A stretch of DNA of 13,918 nucleotides from the NCBI GenBank assembly GCA_002336855.1, contig DDEV01000142.1, forward strand, positions 1-13,918, given 5' to 3'. Numbering within the stretch: the stretch's first letter is position 1; each line of letters opens with the position of its first letter. Both the position numbers and the translations under genes were made by a program. Below are positions 11,071 to 13,918 of this stretch, piece after piece. Source of the DNA: Leucobacter sp. UBA1945. GTDB lineage: Bacteria > Actinomycetota > Actinomycetes > Actinomycetales > Microbacteriaceae. The notes beneath the pieces were generated by a model, which made no database searches, was not told the origin of the DNA, and saw only the letters and a list, made by a program, of their open reading frames with translations.

Positions 11071-12648
11071 ATGACGATGCAGCACGACGACACCCCGCAA
11101 GATCTCGGCAACGACGAGCACGACACAAGCAGCGAGCACGGCAGTGAGGCCGATGACGCGCTCGATCGGGTGCTTCGGCGCGCCTCGACCACTCGCACGG
11201 CGACGGTAATTCGCGACCTCAGCGGTGCCCAGGCGCTTGGCGACGAGGCGCACGAGTTCGCGGCAGACGAGTTCGATGCGATCAGGCTCGAGCGCGAGGA
11301 GCGCGCCTCGCTGAAGCGCGTCGCAGGCCTCTCGACCGAGCTCGAAGATGTGACCGAGGTCGAATACCGACAGTTGCGCCTCGAGAAGGTGGTGCTGATC
11401 GGCGTCTACTCGCAGAGCTCAAAGCAGGGCACCGAGGATGCCGAGAACTCGCTGCGCGAACTCGCGGCGCTCGCCGAGACCGCAGGCGCAGAGGTGCTCG
11501 ACGGCCTGCTGCAGCGGCGCGCCAACCCTGACCCGGCGACCTACCTCGGCAAGGGCAAAGCGCAGGAGCTCGCCGAGCTCGTCGCCGCGGTCGGCGCCGA
11601 TACCGTCGTCGCCGACACCGAACTTGCGCCGAGCCAGCGCAGGGCGCTCGAAGACGTGGTGAAGGTGAAGGTGATCGACCGCACGGCGGTGATTCTCGAC
11701 ATCTTCAGCCAACACGCGAAGAGCCGCGAGGGAAAGGCCCAGGTCGAGCTGGCCCAGCTGCAGTACCTGCTGCCGAGACTGCGCGGCTGGGGTGACTCGA
11801 TGTCGCGCCAGGCCGGCGGTCAGGTCGGCGCTGGCGGTGCGGGCATGGGCTCCCGCGGCCCAGGTGAGACGAAGATCGAGCTCGATCGTCGACGCATCAA
11901 CACCCGTATGGCGAAGCTGCGGCAGCAGATCAAAGGATTCGCGCCGGCTCGCGAGGCCAAGCGCGCGAACCGCAAGCGGGGAGAGGTGCCGTCGGTCGCG
12001 ATCGCCGGGTACACGAACGCGGGCAAGTCGAGCCTCTTGAACCGGCTCACCGGCGCCGAAGCGCTCGTGCAGAACCAGCTCTTCGCGACGCTTGACACGA
12101 CGGTGCGGCACGCCGAGACCGCCGACGGCCGGCGCTTCACCTACGCTGACACCGTCGGATTCGTGCGTAACCTGCCTCACCAGCTGGTCGAGGCGTTCCG
12201 TTCGACGTTCGAAGAGGTCGCCGGCTCAGACGTGATCGTGCACGTGGTCGACGGCTCGCACCCCGATCCCGCCGCGCAGCTGCGCACCGTGCGCGACGTC
12301 ATCGCCGAGGTCGATGCGCAGGCGCTCCCCGAGATTGTCGCCTTCAATAAGAGTGACCTCATCGACGAGACGCAGCGCCTCGTGCTGCACGGCATGGTGC
12401 CAGACGCCGTGTTCGTGTCTGCCCGCACGGGCGAGGGCATCGAAGAGTTGCAGGCGAGGATCGCAGCAGCGCTTCCCGTACCCGACCGCGAGGTGACCGT
12501 CACCGTGCCATACGACCGCGGTGACCTGGTGGCCGAGCTGCATGAGCGCAACCGCGTGATCGGCACCGAGTACGTCGAAGACGGCACCCGCGTGCATGCT
12601 TTCGTTGGTGGCGAGACACTCGCGAAGCTCGAGCCATATCTGGCTTGA
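11071..12648 (+). CDS. hflX: GTPase HflX
   Basis: HflX is a translational GTPase that binds the 50S subunit and splits stalled 70S ribosomes, notably under heat or antibiotic stress; in mycobacteria it contributes to macrolide tolerance. The 525-residue protein has an acidic unstructured N-terminal extension (1 to ~100). The HflX N-terminal domain (~105-240) contains LLQRRANPDPATYLGKGKAQELAEL and DRTAVILDIFSQHAKSREGKAQVELAQLQYLLPRLRG. A Gly-rich linker (249-266, GGQVGAGGAGMGSRGPGE) precedes the G domain: G1 GYTNAGKSS (313-321), G3 DTVGF (360-364), G4 NKSD (426-429) and G5 SA (450-451). I take ATG 11071 (MTMQHDD) because a TAGACT -10 lies just upstream; ATG 11038 would place that -10 inside the gene, and ATG 11077 is also possible. 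It is divergent from the methyltransferase gene. Confidence 0.96.
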   Translation: MTMQHDDTPQDLGNDEHDTSSEHGSEADDALDRVLRRASTTRTATVIRDLSGAQALGDEAHEFAADEFDAIRLEREERASLKRVAGLSTELEDVTEVEYRQLRLEKVVLIGVYSQSSKQGTEDAENSLRELAALAETAGAEVLDGLLQRRANPDPATYLGKGKAQELAELVAAVGADTVVADTELAPSQRRALEDVVKVKVIDRTAVILDIFSQHAKSREGKAQVELAQLQYLLPRLRGWGDSMSRQAGGQVGAGGAGMGSRGPGETKIELDRRRINTRMAKLRQQIKGFAPAREAKRANRKRGEVPSVAIAGYTNAGKSSLLNRLTGAEALVQNQLFATLDTTVRHAETADGRRFTYADTVGFVRNLPHQLVEAFRSTFEEVAGSDVIVHVVDGSHPDPAAQLRTVRDVIAEVDAQALPEIVAFNKSDLIDETQRLVLHGMVPDAVFVSARTGEGIEELQARIAAALPVPDREVTVTVPYDRGDLVAELHERNRVIGTEYVEDGTRVHAFVGGETLAKLEPYLA

Positions 12649-12781
12649 CGCGCAGCTCGGGCTGTCACTCTGGCGCTTCACACTGAGTAACGTGCGGTAA
12701 CCGTTTGACACGCTCGCGCCGAAGCTCGCTTCGGGTGATTACTGTCGAGAGGGTCAGCGTGATCCTCGTCGAAAGAAGCCC
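12649..12781 (+). promoter_or_regulatory. hflX-metE intergenic region with hairpin and candidate metE promoter
   Basis: This 133-nt gap contains a CCGAAG-CTCG-CTTCGG hairpin (12719-12734) that may end hflX transcription, although no U-run follows. A -10 candidate TACTGT (12740-12745) would give a leader of about 30 nt, with a weak purine-rich SD (AAAGAAG, 12772-12778). A consensus -35, TTGACA (12705-12710), stands too far (29 nt) from that -10 and has no -10 of its own at 16-18 nt. I do not recognise a SAM or cobalamin riboswitch. Confidence 0.35.
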
Positions 12782-13918
12782 ATGTCGCACCGTAGCAACC
12801 TGCCCACCGCCACGATCCTCGGTTACCCTCGCATTGGCCGCAGGCGCGAGCTGAAGCGCGCCGTCGAGAGCTACTGGAGAGGCGACATCGATCAGCAGGG
12901 GCTCCACGCGGCCGCTGCAGAGCTGAGGGCTGCGACGCGCACCCGACTCGTCGAACTCGGCCTGCAAGCTGAGGGCGGCGCGGTGCCCGAGAGCTTCAGC
13001 TTCTACGACCAGGTGCTCGACGCGACGCTTGCGCTCGGCGCGGTTCCGGCGCGCTTCGCCGACGTCGCCGCGCGCGAGGGAGCGACCGACCTCGACCTCT
13101 ACTTCACGCTCGCCCGCGGCGATAGCGACCACCAGCCGCTCGAGATGACGAAGTGGTTCGACACGAACTATCACTACAGTGTGCCCGAGATCGATGAGCG
13201 CACTCTCTTCGCAGCGAACCCGAGCGCGCTCGTGACGCAGCTCGGTGAGGCTGCGGCGCAGGGCATTGAATCTCGCCCCGTGCTCGTCGGCCCGGTCACC
13301 TACCTGTTGCTTGCCAAGGCGAGCGACGAGGCTGCCGAGGGCTTCGCGCCGATCAGCCGCCTCGACGATGCGGTGGCGGCATACGTCGCGCTGCTCGGCG
13401 AGCTCGCCGCTGCGGGCGCCACCTGGGTGCAGTTCGACGAGCCCGCGCTCGTGTCTGATTCGCTCTCGGTGCCGCGCGAAGAGGTCGTGGCTCTCGTCGA
13501 GCGCGCCTACTCGGTTATTGGAAATTCAAATAACCGGCCGAATGTGCTGCTGACCGCGCCCTACGGCGACTCGTCGCACGCGCTGCTGCGTCTCGCGGCG
13601 CTGCCCGTCGAGGCCGTGCATGCCGATCTCGTGCGCGGCACGCTGCCCGCCGGGGCCTTCGAGTCGGGAGAGCTCGTCAGCGCCTTCTATGAGAAGCAGT
13701 TCGTGGCAGGTCTCGTTGACGGCCGCAATATCTGGCGCACCGACCTGCGGGTTGCCTCGACCATTGCACAAGACCTGAAGGTCGCGGGCATCGACGTGGT
13801 CATCGGCACGTCGAACAGCCTGCAACACGTGCCGCACGACGTGAACGACGAGTCGAAGCTCGACGAGCGCCTGAAGTCATGGCTCGCGTTTGCTGACCAA
13901 AAGGTCGCACAGGCCGCG
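12782..13918 (+). CDS. metE: 5-methyltetrahydropteroyltriglutamate--homocysteine methyltransferase, cobalamin-independent methionine synthase (3' truncated by window)
   Basis: MetE makes methionine by transferring a methyl group from 5-methyltetrahydrofolate-triglutamate to homocysteine, using zinc and no cobalamin. The open frame covers 379 codons from ATG 12782 to the window edge, roughly half of the usual ~760. This is the N-terminal barrel: TATILGYPRIGRRRELKRAVESYWRG (9-34, the folate/homocysteine-proximal start), LEMTKWFDTNYHYSVPEI (120-137), PVLVGPVTYLLLAK (165-178), ATWVQFDEPALV (213-224) and VEAVHADLVRG (276-286). The zinc ligands lie in the C-terminal half, outside the window. A local AT-rich patch at 13511-13536 contains an 8-bp inverted repeat but keeps the frame. 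Catalytic status cannot be judged without the second half. Confidence 0.95.
   Translation, partial: MSHRSNLPTATILGYPRIGRRRELKRAVESYWRGDIDQQGLHAAAAELRAATRTRLVELGLQAEGGAVPESFSFYDQVLDATLALGAVPARFADVAAREGATDLDLYFTLARGDSDHQPLEMTKWFDTNYHYSVPEIDERTLFAANPSALVTQLGEAAAQGIESRPVLVGPVTYLLLAKASDEAAEGFAPISRLDDAVAAYVALLGELAAAGATWVQFDEPALVSDSLSVPREEVVALVERAYSVIGNSNNRPNVLLTAPYGDSSHALLRLAALPVEAVHADLVRGTLPAGAFESGELVSAFYEKQFVAGLVDGRNIWRTDLRVASTIAQDLKVAGIDVVIGTSNSLQHVPHDVNDESKLDERLKSWLAFADQKVAQAA

Noticed and set aside
12705..12733. TTGACA upstream of metE as a housekeeping -35
   Set aside because: No acceptable -10 exists at 16-18 nt; the position is occupied by GCTTCG within a hairpin.
12649..12781. SAM or cobalamin riboswitch in front of metE
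   Set aside because: No cobalamin box or SAM-riboswitch core could be recognised, and the predicted leader is only about 30 nt if the TACTGT -10 is used. A covariance-model search would settle it.

Overview
This is a high-GC actinobacterial chromosome segment, probably from a member of the Microbacteriaceae (Micrococcales; something like Leucobacter, though the genus is inference). The gene order ftsK-pgsA-cinA-clgR-DUF3046-recA-recX-miaB-miaA-dapF-hflX is a conserved core neighbourhood of Actinobacteria. DUF3046, ClgR, a stand-alone PncC/CinA domain, TANNNT -10 boxes with little or no leader, and a PafBC-type recA promoter all point the same way. No tRNA, rRNA, CRISPR array, insertion sequence or phage gene was seen.

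Left part (1-2266, + strand): the C-terminal tail of a probable FtsK translocase; pgsA (phosphatidylglycerophosphate synthase); pncC/cinA overlapping pgsA; then, after a promoter region with a 13-bp palindrome, a short XRE regulator of the ClgR type closed by a strong hairpin; then a small DUF3046 gene. A VOC/glyoxalase-like gene (2288-2704) lies on the opposite strand and interrupts the co-directional core.

DNA-repair part (2705-4724): the recA upstream region carries a near-consensus LexA SOS box (2782-2797) and, about 70 bp further on, an exact match to the RecA/LexA-independent damage promoter recognised by PafBC (2868-2889). recA has no intein and is followed 11 bp later by its modulator recX.

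tRNA-modification part (4792-7734): miaB and miaA overlap by 4 bp (GTGA) and together make ms2i6A37 on tRNA. A YpeA-type GNAT acetyltransferase follows. On the opposite strand sits a two-gene cassette, padR plus a six-helix membrane protein with an N-terminal permease-prefix/HAAS-like domain. The two overlap by ATGA, and a strong promoter with an embedded inverted repeat lies in front of padR.

Right part (9321-13918): dapF (lysine/peptidoglycan precursor), an RsmC-like methyltransferase on the minus strand, hflX (ribosome-splitting GTPase), and the first 379 codons of metE, cut by the window end. A 67-nt almost perfect nested palindrome sits between the divergent methyltransferase and hflX genes and is the most unexplained piece of DNA here.

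Most of the window is ordinary core genome. The points worth a second look are regulatory: dual LexA/PafBC control of recA, five genes with TANNNT-like -10 boxes placed so that their mRNAs would be leaderless or nearly so, the padR operator-promoter, and the 67-nt palindrome.
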